Source: an uncultured Rhodobacter sp.
GTDB lineage: Bacteria; Pseudomonadota; Alphaproteobacteria; Rhodobacterales; Rhodobacteraceae
NCBI GenBank assembly: GCA_937901435.1
Contig: CALGTJ010000383.1
Location: forward strand, 1-15,209
Length of the DNA: 15,209 bases
Direction: 5' to 3'
The position numbers were made by a program, and so were the translations under genes. The notes under the pieces were generated by a model, which saw only the letters and a program-made list of their open reading frames with translations, was not told where the DNA came from and ran no database searches. Below are positions 1 to 7,973 of this stretch, one piece after another. Numbering within the stretch: position 1 is the stretch's first letter; the number at the start of each line of letters is the position of its first letter.

Positions 1-8
1 ACCAATGA

Positions 9-245
9 ACAAACAAACTTTCAACCATCCCACAGCACCAACTCAGCATCACCTGTGGCCTCTGTAAGCACCATACTCTTCTAGACGTAGCAAACCTGAT
101 AGCTGTCGTTGGAGGCGACACCACAGCCCACGAGGTACGTCAGAGGGCCAGATGCCATAACTGTGGCGTGAAGGGTAACAATACGTATCAGATCGTCCAC
201 AAGAGCGGCTCAGGCGTTGCGATGGATGGTGCTGGCATTCTCTAG
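9..245 (+). pseudogene. Small zinc-ribbon protein, start broken or frameshifted
   Basis: The plus strand reads open from base 9 to a TAG at 243-245. From base 48 the translation looks like a small alphaproteobacterial zinc-ribbon protein: a CxxC pair (TCGLC, bases 51-65), a short helix-like stretch, then RxRCxxCG (bases 144-167), about 30 residues apart as expected for a two-knuckle zinc ribbon. No ATG, GTG or TTG lies between the in-frame stop at 6-8 and the first CxxC. An ATG at 5-7 begins a reading (MNKQTFNHPT...) in another frame that ends at base 64. A single-base shift between about 20 and 50 would join the two, so this is probably a frameshifted relic, or a gene whose start is not obvious. 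The family assignment rests on the cysteine pattern only; function unknown. The opposite-strand reading over the same bases shows no such pattern. Confidence 0.45.
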
Positions 246-438
246 GGAAAGTCACTTTGCTTAACCCTCAATAGGTGTGGGGGGGGGCGAAAAACAGCCG
301 CCCTTCTGTAGTGATATGTCCTGCTCACGCATTTTTTTTGAAAAAGGCTCCTTCTCTCTAATGAATTAGGAAGCCAAGAAGTCATTTTTGATACATCTAA
401 TACAGAAATCCACTCTAAATGAAATTTATCAAGTCGGA

Positions 439-487
439 CCAGCCAGCACAGAATTTTTTGACTGGCTGGCCGAGTTAATAATTTTTG
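439..487 (+). terminator. Stem-loop with trailing T run, possible terminator
   Basis: CCAGCCAG (439-446) pairs perfectly with CTGGCTGG (462-469) around a 15-base loop. A five-T stretch follows at 482-486, about a dozen bases after the stem, so it is an imperfect intrinsic terminator for plus-strand transcription. No intact gene lies upstream for it to serve. It may be a leftover of a lost gene or a mobile-element structure. Confidence 0.3.
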
Positions 488-503
488 AAAGGCGAATTAG
501 TAG

Positions 504-526
504 CTGAGTTCGATACTCGGAATTTT
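504..526 (+). terminator. Short stem-loop followed by AATTTT
   Basis: CTGAGT (504-509) pairs with ACTCGG (515-520), with one G-T wobble, around a five-base loop, and AATTTT follows. It is weak. It sits between the larger stem-loop and the permease relic, in the same AT-rich block. Confidence 0.2.
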
Positions 527-579
527 ACATTGCCGTACCTTGAACCTTAATTATAGTCCGTAAATTTACATCACGTACC

Positions 580-732
580 ATGATGATCCTGTCCTGCGTG
601 GCGATTTTGGGGGTATGGGTCGGTTACAATTTGACGAAGCTCATCCCGCAGCGCGCCTTTTTCATCATCGTCGAAATCGCCTTATTCTTGATCTCGCTCA
701 ACCTGATCCGCGTGGGGTTGAGCAATCTGTGA
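580..732 (+). pseudogene. C-terminal remnant of a TauE/SafE (TSUP) permease
   Basis: A 50-codon reading from ATG 580 to TGA 730-732 begins MMILSCVAIL and ends LIRVGLSNL. It has the pattern of the last two membrane helices of the TSUP (sulfite exporter TauE/SafE) family: LGxxxG, a basic spacer with an IPxR turn (LTKLIPQR), then an F..IVE helix ending in a hydrophobic run. Full-length members are about 250 residues, so four fifths of the gene is missing. The frame stays open upstream only to a stop at 541-543, and the upstream bases do not continue the homology. It converges on the molybdopterin-subunit gene, whose stop is 12 bases away. An intact TSUP gene lies at the other end of the locus (14256-15041), but the two C-termini are clearly different in sequence. 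Confidence 0.6.
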
Positions 733-744
733 GCTTAGTCCAAA

Positions 745-2820
745 TCAGCTCAGCAACGTCACCAATGCGTGACGACTAAGCGGCAAACGGTCCGGCACAA
801 CGCCAAGCGCATTTCGGACAGCATTAACCACAGCCGCACCCGCCGGACCGGATGAGATTTCACCGGCTCCAAGCGGCATTTCATCTTGCGGTCCGATCAA
901 TCGGGTGTGCATTTCTGGCACCTCGGAGAATTTCAAAATCGGATAATCATCCCAGCTTTCAGTTAGGTTTTGCCCACCCGCAAAGCGAACTTCTTCTTTT
1001 AATGCCCAACTTATGGCTTGAACAATTCCGCCCTCAAGTTGATTGATCGTGCCATTTGGGTTGATCGCTTCGCCAACGTCCGCGACGCACCAAACATCAC
1101 TGACGCGCACCTCGTCTTCGACAATAACCCGTGCGATGCAACCGAGATAGCCCGCCGAATTTTTATAGCGCGCATAACCAAATCCATACCCGACACCATC
1201 CGCCATATCCCGCGGCTCTACCATATCACGTAGTGCTTCGATCACACTGATAGCGCGCGGATCTGTCAGATGCGCCAATCGATATTCTATTGCGTCCATG
1301 CCTGCCGCCTCAGCGCAGCTTTCCATCAGGGATTCCAGCGCAATAACATTGGTGAATGCACCCAGTCCGCGCATGGCACTGGTGCGATATGGCACCACGG
1401 CGGGACGGTTGCGCACCACGCGCACGGCGGCAATCTCATAGCCGGGAACAGCGTTGCGATCCGCGCCGCCCATGGGTTGGGGTGCATCATTGCCAGGCCC
1501 CATTGGCATAGGGTCGAATAGGAATTGCTGCGCACGCAAGTTTGGTTCGTCCATGCCAGCGGGCCGCGTCGAGTGTGGCGGGCTGATGACATCGGCGTCA
1601 AAGGACACGATCTTGCCATCCTCATCCAGTCGCGCCGTCATGGCGGTCCGCATCGCAGGGTTAAATGGCGCATGCAAAAACTCATCCTGCCGCTGCCAAA
1701 GCGCGCGAACAGGCCGCCCCGCTCCGCGCGCCATAAGGGCGGCATCAAGCGCCACATCATCAGAACTATTGTGCCCGTAACACCCCGCCCCAGGTGCGAA
1801 AATCACTGTGATTTTCTCAACCAGGTGGTTCAACACACGCGCAAGCGATGCTTTGAGCGCAAAGACATTCTGGCTATGCGCCCAAACCGTCAGAGCGTCG
1901 CCGTCCCACTGTGCAACCGCGCAGGATGGGCCGATCGATGCATGGCTCAAGACGGGTTTGGTTAGGGTAATGCTGACTTCGGTGCTTCCGGCATCCAGAT
2001 TTTCGGCGTCATACAAGGTTTCGCTTTCGACAATTGGGCCATCCAGCCCCTCAATTGGGTGGGTATTACTAACCGGAATATCTTTCCAAGTGATAACGTT
2101 TGCCAGACGGTTGGCCTCACTCAGCGCAATGTATTCGTCCTGCGCTACCACTGATAAAAACTGACCATCGCGCACCAAAACGGCCCCATCGCGCAGGTCG
2201 GGCACATCTGTGGCAATCGCCGTCAGGGAGGGTGGTTGAATGACACGGCCATGCCACATGCCCTCAACCATCATATCGTGCAACAAATATCCTGCGCCCA
2301 GGCGTGCGGCCAAATCGACGCGTGGTGCTGCTTTTCCTGCAACCCGCCGCTCGTCAGACAGTTTTGGGGTTGCATACTCGAGCGCCGCAACAGCCAAATT
2401 CACGGATTGCGATAGGCTGGCATAACTCATCCCTGTCTCTTGCCCATCTTTGAGGATGTCCCCGTCTTGAACCGACAGATCGTCTGGCGTCGCCTGTAAA
2501 AGGTCAGCGGCATGCCGCAACATGACGATCCGCGCAGCTGACGTCGCAAGGCGGATAGACTGCCCGCCAAAAGTTACCGAAAGGCTGCCGACAGTCGGGC
2601 CCTCAGCCGGTGAGATCTCTGTATGGCCTTGAGTGAGGCAGATAGCCCCCATGTCAACATCAAGCTCGTCAGCAGCAATCTGGATCAACGCGGTTGTGAT
2701 CCCCTGTCCCAGTTCAACCCGTCCCGATAACAAATGAACCTCGCCATCGGACGCGAAAGACACCCAATCACGGATCAGCGGAAACGCGATCAACGGGGGC
2801 GGAATAAACGGCGCGCTCAT
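745..2820 (-). CDS. Molybdopterin-binding subunit, xanthine dehydrogenase family (IorB-like)
   Basis: Large catalytic subunit (691 residues) of a molybdenum hydroxylase that oxidises an aldehyde, hydroxylates a heteroaromatic ring, or similar. It opens like the isoquinoline 1-oxidoreductase/nicotinate dehydrogenase branch: SGRVELGQGI at residues 32-41 is the first cofactor loop. A middle segment with RTSAMRGLG and a C-terminal GAGE motif follow; Glu654 is in the position of the catalytic base of the family. Length is at the short end for the family. No Tat or Sec signal is visible, so it is probably cytoplasmic. It is the last gene of the minus-strand operon; its ATG overlaps the stop of the [2Fe-2S] subunit gene (ATGA) and has no ribosome site of its own, so translational coupling is likely. 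No FAD subunit, cytochrome subunit or XdhC-type maturation gene is in the window, so the electron acceptor is unknown. Substrate not predictable. Confidence 0.88.
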   Translation of the reverse strand: MSAPFIPPPLIAFPLIRDWVSFASDGEVHLLSGRVELGQGITTALIQIAADELDVDMGAICLTQGHTEISPAEGPTVGSLSVTFGGQSIRLATSAARIVMLRHAADLLQATPDDLSVQDGDILKDGQETGMSYASLSQSVNLAVAALEYATPKLSDERRVAGKAAPRVDLAARLGAGYLLHDMMVEGMWHGRVIQPPSLTAIATDVPDLRDGAVLVRDGQFLSVVAQDEYIALSEANRLANVITWKDIPVSNTHPIEGLDGPIVESETLYDAENLDAGSTEVSITLTKPVLSHASIGPSCAVAQWDGDALTVWAHSQNVFALKASLARVLNHLVEKITVIFAPGAGCYGHNSSDDVALDAALMARGAGRPVRALWQRQDEFLHAPFNPAMRTAMTARLDEDGKIVSFDADVISPPHSTRPAGMDEPNLRAQQFLFDPMPMGPGNDAPQPMGGADRNAVPGYEIAAVRVVRNRPAVVPYRTSAMRGLGAFTNVIALESLMESCAEAAGMDAIEYRLAHLTDPRAISVIEALRDMVEPRDMADGVGYGFGYARYKNSAGYLGCIARVIVEDEVRVSDVWCVADVGEAINPNGTINQLEGGIVQAISWALKEEVRFAGGQNLTESWDDYPILKFSEVPEMHTRLIGPQDEMPLGAGEISSGPAGAAVVNAVRNALGVVPDRLPLSRHALVTLLS

Positions 2821-3278
2821 TGCGTATCACGCTGCGCGACTACATCGGTAATCGCGGCCAGAATCCGGCCTTGCGCACCGCATCGACATAGGTTGGCGTC
2901 CAGCCCGTCGCGGATTGTGTCGACCGTATCGCCTGCATCAATCATTGTGGCTGCGCGGGTCAGAATGCCTGGCAGGCAATAGCCGCATTGCCCCGCCTGA
3001 TGGGTTAACAGGGCGGCAATCAACGGATGCCCAGCGTCCAATATTCCCTCAACCGTGGCAATATTCTTCCCTTCAACGGCCGAGAGAGGCAAATTGCAGG
3101 AGGTAACTGGAAAACCGTCTAAAACCACTGTGCAGGCACCACAATGCCCCTCACCACATCCTAGCCGCGTGCCTTTGTGATCCAGTGTGTTGCGTAGCGC
3201 GAACAGCAATGGCGTGGTGGGTTTGGCCGACGCAGAAACTAGCGTTCCATTCAAGGTAAACGTGATTTTGCCGCTCAT
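2817..3278 (-). CDS. [2Fe-2S] iron-sulfur subunit of Mo-hydroxylase (IorA-like)
   Basis: This 153-residue electron-transfer subunit partners the molybdopterin subunit encoded immediately downstream. A plant-ferredoxin type cluster is bound by Cys41, Cys46, Cys49 and Cys61 (CGEGHCGAC then C). A second, helical cluster domain uses Cys98 and Cys101 (QCGYC) with Cys131 and Cys133 (LCRC). Length and cysteine order match the small subunit of isoquinoline oxidoreductase and related enzymes. I chose the start at 3278 (MSGKITFTL): it overlaps the stop of the preceding permease gene as ATGA and has GGGGA about eight bases upstream. A longer reading starting at 3359 lies inside the permease gene and adds 27 residues with no family resemblance. 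Confidence 0.93.
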   Translation of the reverse strand: MSGKITFTLNGTLVSASAKPTTPLLFALRNTLDHKGTRLGCGEGHCGACTVVLDGFPVTSCNLPLSAVEGKNIATVEGILDAGHPLIAALLTHQAGQCGYCLPGILTRAATMIDAGDTVDTIRDGLDANLCRCGAQGRILAAITDVVAQRDTQ

Positions 3279-4669
3279 CCGAAAATCCCCAAATAATTCC
3301 ACCACAGGTATGTCAGTGGCATCCCAACAAATGCCACCGCGGCTGCCAGCCACAAACACACGCGAAACAAGGCCGCCATTGGGATATGCCCCAAGGCCAT
3401 CGCGATAATCAAAGGCGGGGCCTGATACGGTATAATCGGCGTGCTGATGCCAATGACCTGCACCATGGCGATTGTCTCAATGGTCCATCCAGTTTCAGTC
3501 GCGATGGACTGTGCCAAGGGTGCAAGGATCGCGGGGGCCGCAGGCGCGGTTGTCAGATGTGACAGGACTGTCGAAAGCCCCGTCACTGCGTAAAGATTAC
3601 GAAGATCACCGCCCTGCCCAAGCCCCAATAAAGGGATCAATCGATCCGCTGCAAACGCCCCAAGCCCTGTGTATTGTGCAACCGCGCTGATCGCGAAAAG
3701 TGCGGCCAAAAAGAACGCCGGCGACATGTCGACTTTCGTTTTCATCACGCCAGTATCCAGCATACCGAAGCCGGGCACGAGCAACACAGCCGCCAATGAC
3801 AGCGCCACCCAAGCAGGCGAAATGCCGTGCACGGTGTCTGTGACCCAGAACAACATCGCGATACCCAACAGCGCCAGAAGTCGCTTTTGCACGCTGGTGA
3901 ATGGGGTCGGAGCGTCCAACGATGATACCGCGTCTGCGCGCGGGGCGGCGAACGGCAGCATAATTGCCAAAAGCGTCAGGAAACGGATCAAGTTAATCGG
4001 GGCCTGTTCGACGAAATAAAGGGCATAGGACTGGCGAACATCGTAGAGGGTTTCGAAAGCACCAAAATGAATAATCGTTGGCAGATTAGCCGTCAGAATT
4101 GCGTAGGTCGGCAATAACGTGGCCGCCGCACCCGTCACTGTCAGCCCAACATGTCCGCGCGATCCAGCCGCGTAACCCATTGTTTTTGATAAAGACATCG
4201 CAATCGGCATCAATACGATAATACGTGGCAACGTGGCCGGGACCAACAACCCTAGCCCCAAGCCGCTGAACGCCATCAACAACGCGGCATTGCGGTAGGA
4301 ATCTCCGGTCCGTTGAAAAATGCGCAATGCGATTTGCATGCCCAGCCCTGTCATCGAAATTGCCGTTCCGATGATCAGCCCCGAAAACAGCAACCAGAAG
4401 CCACCACTGGAAAATCCCGAAAAAATAACGTCGTTGGGCGCGGCCGATATTGCGATAAATGCCAGGAAACAGCCAATCGCTGTGACGACCTCGGGCAACA
4501 AACGCGTTGCAAACATGGCGATCGCCAGGCCAGAAATCGCGCCTACCCTTAACAGCACATCCGCCTGAGTGGTTGTGGCGAAAACCGCGACGAGCAGCAC
4601 AACAAAACCCCAAACCACAACACGTGGAGTAGTGATTTTTGACATCATAGGGCTGTTTTCGCTGCTCAT
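3275..4669 (-). CDS. DASS/SLC13-like anion permease, divergent
   Basis: A 464-residue, strongly hydrophobic inner-membrane protein with roughly 11-13 predicted helices. The FSGFSSGGFWLLFSG segment (residues 83-97) and the paired re-entrant regions around residues 141-155 and 370-385 fit the divalent anion:sodium symporter (DASS, CitT-like) superfamily, which carries di- and tricarboxylates. In characterised members each re-entrant tip carries a Ser-Asn-Thr motif; here the corresponding places read PATLPR (144-149) and SHLTTAP (370-376), without the asparagine, so substrate or ion coupling may differ. The start at 4669 is four bases after the stop of the quinone oxidoreductase gene and lacks a clear ribosome site; Met8 or Met9 are alternatives. 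The stop overlaps the next start. A second importer beside the TRAP system in one operon is notable. Family fairly sure, substrate unknown. Confidence 0.75.
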   Translation of the reverse strand: MSSENSPMMSKITTPRVVVWGFVVLLVAVFATTTQADVLLRVGAISGLAIAMFATRLLPEVVTAIGCFLAFIAISAAPNDVIFSGFSSGGFWLLFSGLIIGTAISMTGLGMQIALRIFQRTGDSYRNAALLMAFSGLGLGLLVPATLPRIIVLMPIAMSLSKTMGYAAGSRGHVGLTVTGAAATLLPTYAILTANLPTIIHFGAFETLYDVRQSYALYFVEQAPINLIRFLTLLAIMLPFAAPRADAVSSLDAPTPFTSVQKRLLALLGIAMLFWVTDTVHGISPAWVALSLAAVLLVPGFGMLDTGVMKTKVDMSPAFFLAALFAISAVAQYTGLGAFAADRLIPLLGLGQGGDLRNLYAVTGLSTVLSHLTTAPAAPAILAPLAQSIATETGWTIETIAMVQVIGISTPIIPYQAPPLIIAMALGHIPMAALFRVCLWLAAAVAFVGMPLTYLWWNYLGIFG

Positions 4670-4673
4670 GGGG

Positions 4674-5648
4674 TTACGGCGTTAGAATGGTCGAGCCGGT
4701 GGTTTCGCCACTCTCAAGCGCCTCATGGGCCGCGACGATGTCGCCCAGTTCAAACCGCTGGTTCACGTTGACGCTCAGCACACCTTCTTTCATGAGGCGG
4801 AATGTTTCACCCGCCGAATGTACCAAGTCCTCGCGGGAGGCGACGTAGTTCGCAAGCGTCGGGCGGGTGAAATAAAGCGATCCCTTAACCTGTAATAAAT
4901 GCGGCGACACATCCGGCGCGGGGCCCGTTGTTGCGCCAAAGGACACAAGCAATCCGTACGTCGCAAGGCTGTCGATGGACGCATCAAAACTGGCCGCGCC
5001 AACACTGTCATAGACAACGGGAACGCCCTTGCCATCGGTCAGTTCGCGCACACGCGCACCGATGTCTTCTGATTTGCGATCGAGCGCATCGGCATAACCG
5101 AGATTTTTGATCGCCGCGCAATTCTCTGCCCCTGCCGTGACACCAATCATGCGTGCGCCGATATGCTTGCCCCACTGACCTGCGAGCTGGCCAACACCGC
5201 CCGATGCCGCCCAGAACAACACGTCCTGTCCCGCTTTGACTTGATATGTCCGGTTCAGAAGATATTCGACCGTCAGGCCCTTCATCAAAACGGCGGCTGC
5301 TTGTTCGTCGGTGATACCATCTGGAATTTTTATGCATCGCGCTGCAGGGGCGTTTCGGTGGCTCGCATAGGATCCTAGGACACCGCCGTACACCACGCGG
5401 TCACCGATCGCCAAGTCGCTAACATCTTCGCCCAGGGCGATAATTTCTCCAGCGGCTTCCAGCCCGAGGGGACTTGGCAAAGGCAACGGATAGGCGCCCG
5501 AACGTTGATACACATCCATGTAGTTCAGCCCGATGGCCGTTTGCTGAATTTGAACCTCGCCGGCGGCGGGTGCAGGCAAAGTCACCGTTTCGAGTTCCAT
5601 CATGTCCGGCCCGCCTTGGGCTTTCATTACGACACGTTTAGCTTGCAT
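4674..5648 (-). CDS. NAD(P)H:quinone oxidoreductase family (zinc-less MDR)
   Basis: This 324-residue enzyme belongs to the quinone oxidoreductase branch of the medium-chain dehydrogenase/reductase superfamily, which reduces quinones or activated carbon-carbon double bonds with NAD(P)H. Visible marks are the N-terminal NYMDVYQRSG (42-51), the family GLTVEYLL segment (124-131) and a Rossmann loop SGGVGQ (149-154) where the usual family sequence is AAGGVG. There are no zinc-binding cysteine clusters, as expected. It is complete in length. AGGAAG lies six bases before the ATG, in the 12-base gap after the DUF1330 stop. In this operon it may reduce an enone or quinone made by the Mo-hydroxylase or the aldolase; that role is inference. 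Confidence 0.88.
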   Translation of the reverse strand: MQAKRVVMKAQGGPDMMELETVTLPAPAAGEVQIQQTAIGLNYMDVYQRSGAYPLPLPSPLGLEAAGEIIALGEDVSDLAIGDRVVYGGVLGSYASHRNAPAARCIKIPDGITDEQAAAVLMKGLTVEYLLNRTYQVKAGQDVLFWAASGGVGQLAGQWGKHIGARMIGVTAGAENCAAIKNLGYADALDRKSEDIGARVRELTDGKGVPVVYDSVGAASFDASIDSLATYGLLVSFGATTGPAPDVSPHLLQVKGSLYFTRPTLANYVASREDLVHSAGETFRLMKEGVLSVNVNQRFELGDIVAAHEALESGETTGSTILTP

Positions 5649-5660
5649 AGATCGCTTCCT

Positions 5661-5966
5661 TTATTTGGTAAATTCGCCTGCTTCGAGCATAACAGTCTGC
5701 ACCTCGCCCACACCGTTTTCGCGACGGTGGCGGGCGGCGTCATCGTATTCTGGGGAGCGAAAGCAATTTACGCCAGCTTCCAATGTCGGAAATTCAATGA
5801 CCACGAAGCGTTCGAAATAATCCGGACCTTCCATGATCTCAAACTTACCACCACGCGCCAGTACCTTGCCCCCGTGTTTTGCTATAATGCTGGGGACTTG
5901 GTCCGTGTAGCGCTTATAGGCGACAGGTTCGTTAATTTTGGACCGTGCTAGCCAGAATGCGGGCAT
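5661..5966 (-). CDS. DUF1330 domain protein
   Basis: A 101-residue soluble protein with the DUF1330 pattern: an N-terminal FWLARSKINEP strand, AYKRY, then a GGKVLARGGKFE stretch and the VVIEFPTLEAG...SPEY block near residues 55-75. This fold is a ferredoxin-like alpha/beta barrel half of the dimeric type. Members are frequent companions of catabolic enzymes and no general reaction is established. The start has AGAGGA eight bases upstream; the gap to the preceding dctM stop is 13 bases and to the next gene 12. The position between the transporter and the oxidoreductases suggests a small accessory isomerase or oxygenase-like role, but nothing in the sequence proves it. Confidence 0.85.
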   Translation of the reverse strand: MPAFWLARSKINEPVAYKRYTDQVPSIIAKHGGKVLARGGKFEIMEGPDYFERFVVIEFPTLEAGVNCFRSPEYDDAARHRRENGVGEVQTVMLEAGEFTK

Positions 5967-5979
5967 GAGAAAGTCCTCT

Positions 5980-7407
5980 CTACATCATGAGATTGGGAAG
6001 GAAATTGACGATGCTGGGTACCAACATCAATGTCACACCCGTTAGAAGGATGATGATCCAGTACGGCACACAAGAGACGAAAATTTGGGCAACGCTCACG
6101 TCGTCGTCACGGATTGCGGCCTTAACAGTATAGACCAGCAGACCGAACGGTGGCGTCAGTAACCCTGCTTCGATGGCGAGTATGCCGACAATGGCGAAGG
6201 CAAGCTGATCAAACCCGAAGGCAACCGCTACAGGTTCTACGATCGGCACGGTAAGCAGCATGATCGAAATTGAATCGATGAGCATACCCAGGATGAACCA
6301 GATAAGGATTATGATCGCAAAGACGGTCCAAGCCGTAAAACCACTATATACAAAAAACTCACGGATCGACGTGGTCACACCTGTGATCGCCAGTGTCCTA
6401 GAATACAAAGCGGCACAGAGCAGTAAGATCAGGATCGGCGCTGCGGTCTTGCCAACCTGATAGATGGCTTGAATAAACCCGCGCGGTGTCATGCCCTTGA
6501 TGAACGCCAACACGAGAGCAAGTGTGGCGCCAGCACCTGCCCCTTCCGTCGGCGTGAAAATGCCCAACCAGATGCCACCAAGGACCGAGGCGATAATGAA
6601 CAGCACGCCCAAAATTGACAGAGCCATAGATCCTGGTTTGATCTCGATCTTCTTGGGATCGAAAGCACCCTCTTCCAACTCGACCTCGACGGCTTCGTTG
6701 CCGACCGTATGAGGGCGGAGCAAAGCGGTGATGAGGATATAAGCAATAAAGAGTGCCGCCAGAATGACACCCGGCAGCACCCCAGCTAGAAAGAGACGTC
6801 CAATGCTTTGCTCGGTCAAAATACCCCAGACGATCATCAAGACCGACGGTGGGATCAACATTCCCAACACGCTGGACCCTGCGATGGCACCCAATGCAAA
6901 TCCCTTGTGATACCCGTGCGCCTTCATCTCGGGATACCCGATCCGCGCGAAGGCCGCCGCACTGGCAATGGACACGCCTGTCACAAAGGAAAAGACAGTG
7001 TTGCCCAGAACTGTAGCGATGCCAAGACGCGCGGGAATGCGTTTCAGGCCACGGTTGATGGCGACGTAAATATCGGTAATCGCGCCGGAGCGGCCGATAA
7101 ATTCACCCATGAGTAAGAACAAAGGGATTACCGCAAAAGTAAAATCCCGCAAGGCTTCGGCGCTGGTCGAGGCGACGGTGGCCTCAACGATACGCATCTT
7201 TCCGGTGGCTAGGTAAATGCCTACCAAACTGGTGATGCCGAGGCTGATTGCCACATGCACACCCAGTAATACGAGCGTCAGCAACAAGACGATGATGACA
7301 GTTGTAGTCGATCCCGAAAGCCCTGACAGTAAATCTCCGAAGGCGGCGATAATCCAGCCAAAGCCGGATCCTGCCCATTCTAGCGTATCGCTCATCGTGT
7401 TATACAT
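5980..7407 (-). CDS. dctM: TRAP transporter large permease (DctM family)
   Basis: Large membrane subunit (475 residues) of a tripartite ATP-independent periplasmic transporter, forming the ion-driven channel. Family marks are GVSIAS (144-149), GMLIPPS (182-188), GIFTPTEGAG (282-291) and EAGLLTPPFGL (413-423). It is longer than the usual ~430 residues because of a roughly 30-residue N-terminal extension and a charged loop at 237-258 (VEVELEEG...) between helices. GAGGAAAC sits directly before the ATG at 7407; Met5 is a possible alternative, but its spacing from that site would be too long. The gene starts six bases after the stop of dctQ. The name dctM is used for the family; the cargo need not be a C4-dicarboxylate. 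Confidence 0.95.
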   Translation of the reverse strand: MYNTMSDTLEWAGSGFGWIIAAFGDLLSGLSGSTTTVIIVLLLTLVLLGVHVAISLGITSLVGIYLATGKMRIVEATVASTSAEALRDFTFAVIPLFLLMGEFIGRSGAITDIYVAINRGLKRIPARLGIATVLGNTVFSFVTGVSIASAAAFARIGYPEMKAHGYHKGFALGAIAGSSVLGMLIPPSVLMIVWGILTEQSIGRLFLAGVLPGVILAALFIAYILITALLRPHTVGNEAVEVELEEGAFDPKKIEIKPGSMALSILGVLFIIASVLGGIWLGIFTPTEGAGAGATLALVLAFIKGMTPRGFIQAIYQVGKTAAPILILLLCAALYSRTLAITGVTTSIREFFVYSGFTAWTVFAIIILIWFILGMLIDSISIMLLTVPIVEPVAVAFGFDQLAFAIVGILAIEAGLLTPPFGLLVYTVKAAIRDDDVSVAQIFVSCVPYWIIILLTGVTLMLVPSIVNFLPNLMM

Positions 7408-7413
7408 GTTTCC

Positions 7414-7914
7414 TCACAGGTCCATCCGTTCAATATCAAGCCCAAATATATCTACCGCCGCGATCAGCAGATAATTAAAACCTGCCAGTGCCGATCCCAA
7501 GACAATTGCCCAACGCGCGGGCCATACAGGCACCTGCAACGCGCCTACGCCGTCGAATTCGCCCCGCGTAAAAGAGCGGATCGCATGCGGCAAGGCCGCG
7601 TCAAGCAGAAAAAGGAAAAACAGCCCGCCCAGAAGATAGCAAAAAATCCTCAATCCCTTCTGAACCGGTGGCGGCATCATCACCACGAGAAAATCCGCGC
7701 GCAGCATCGAACTAGATCGCACAGCGTAACCCACCTGCATAAATACGATGATGACCACCGAATTGGCCACTATCTCCTTGGTGCCGGTTATCGGAATATC
7801 CAGAGCACGCAAAATGATGTCCGAAAGCGCAACGAAACACAGACAAAATGCCCAGACTGCACCAAAGATCATCAGCACTTTGGTCAGCCAGTCGGTCATC
7901 TTTACAAGCAACAT
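7414..7914 (-). CDS. dctQ: TRAP transporter small permease (DctQ family)
   Basis: Small membrane subunit (166 residues) of the TRAP transporter with four predicted helices: residues about 9-33, 45-63, 83-104 and 130-152. Size, helix number and position between the binding-protein and large-permease genes are typical. GGAG lies eight bases before the ATG at 7914. Sequence motifs in this family are weak, so the call rests on topology and neighbours. It is separated from dctP by 74 bases that contain a strong stem-loop, probably lowering dctQ-dctM expression relative to the binding protein. Confidence 0.92.
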   Translation of the reverse strand: MLLVKMTDWLTKVLMIFGAVWAFCLCFVALSDIILRALDIPITGTKEIVANSVVIIVFMQVGYAVRSSSMLRADFLVVMMPPPVQKGLRIFCYLLGGLFFLFLLDAALPHAIRSFTRGEFDGVGALQVPVWPARWAIVLGSALAGFNYLLIAAVDIFGLDIERMDL

Positions 7915-7945
7915 AAGCCTCGCTCCATTAATTTAAGGAAAGCGA

Positions 7946-7973
7946 GCGGGCCGGCGGCTTACCCCCGGCCCGC
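7946..7973 (-). promoter_or_regulatory. Intercistronic stem-loop between dctP and dctQ
   Basis: GCGGGCCGG (7946-7954) and CCGGCCCGC (7965-7973) form a perfect nine-base-pair, very GC-rich stem with a ten-base loop, starting 15 bases after the dctP stop codon in the direction of transcription. Only a broken pyrimidine stretch (TCGCTTTCCTT) follows, so it is more likely a partial terminator or an RNA 3'-end protector than a full stop. Such structures commonly keep the periplasmic binding protein in excess over the membrane subunits; here that is inferred. Confidence 0.6.

Larger units (their letters stand above)
246..579. other. AT-rich non-coding stretch with homopolymers and hairpins
   Basis: No credible gene is seen here. 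The stretch is visibly richer in A and T than the operon to its right. It contains a run of nine G (279-287), a run of eight T (332-339), a small GC hairpin (285-289 pairing with 299-303) that could help end the zinc-ribbon transcript, and two further stem-loops listed separately. The composition and the relics on either side suggest a deletion or insertion scar rather than a normal promoter region. Confidence 0.5.

Noticed and set aside
49..255. Minus-strand cysteine-rich reading of 68 codons
   Set aside because: It overlaps the plus-strand zinc-ribbon reading, whose paired CxxC and RxRC pattern is a better fit; the minus reading has no family resemblance.
730..752. TGAGCT/AGCTCA hairpin between the TSUP relic and the molybdopterin gene as a bidirectional terminator
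   Set aside because: Six base pairs, an 11-base loop and no T run on either strand; too weak to list as a feature.
1326..1965. Several long open readings antisense to or out of frame with the molybdopterin subunit
   Set aside because: They are shadows of a clearly conserved GC-rich coding gene, with basic, low-complexity translations and no ribosome sites.
3279..3359. Longer N-terminus for the [2Fe-2S] subunit
   Set aside because: The extra 27 residues lie within the permease gene in another frame and do not resemble the family; the ATGA start fits better.
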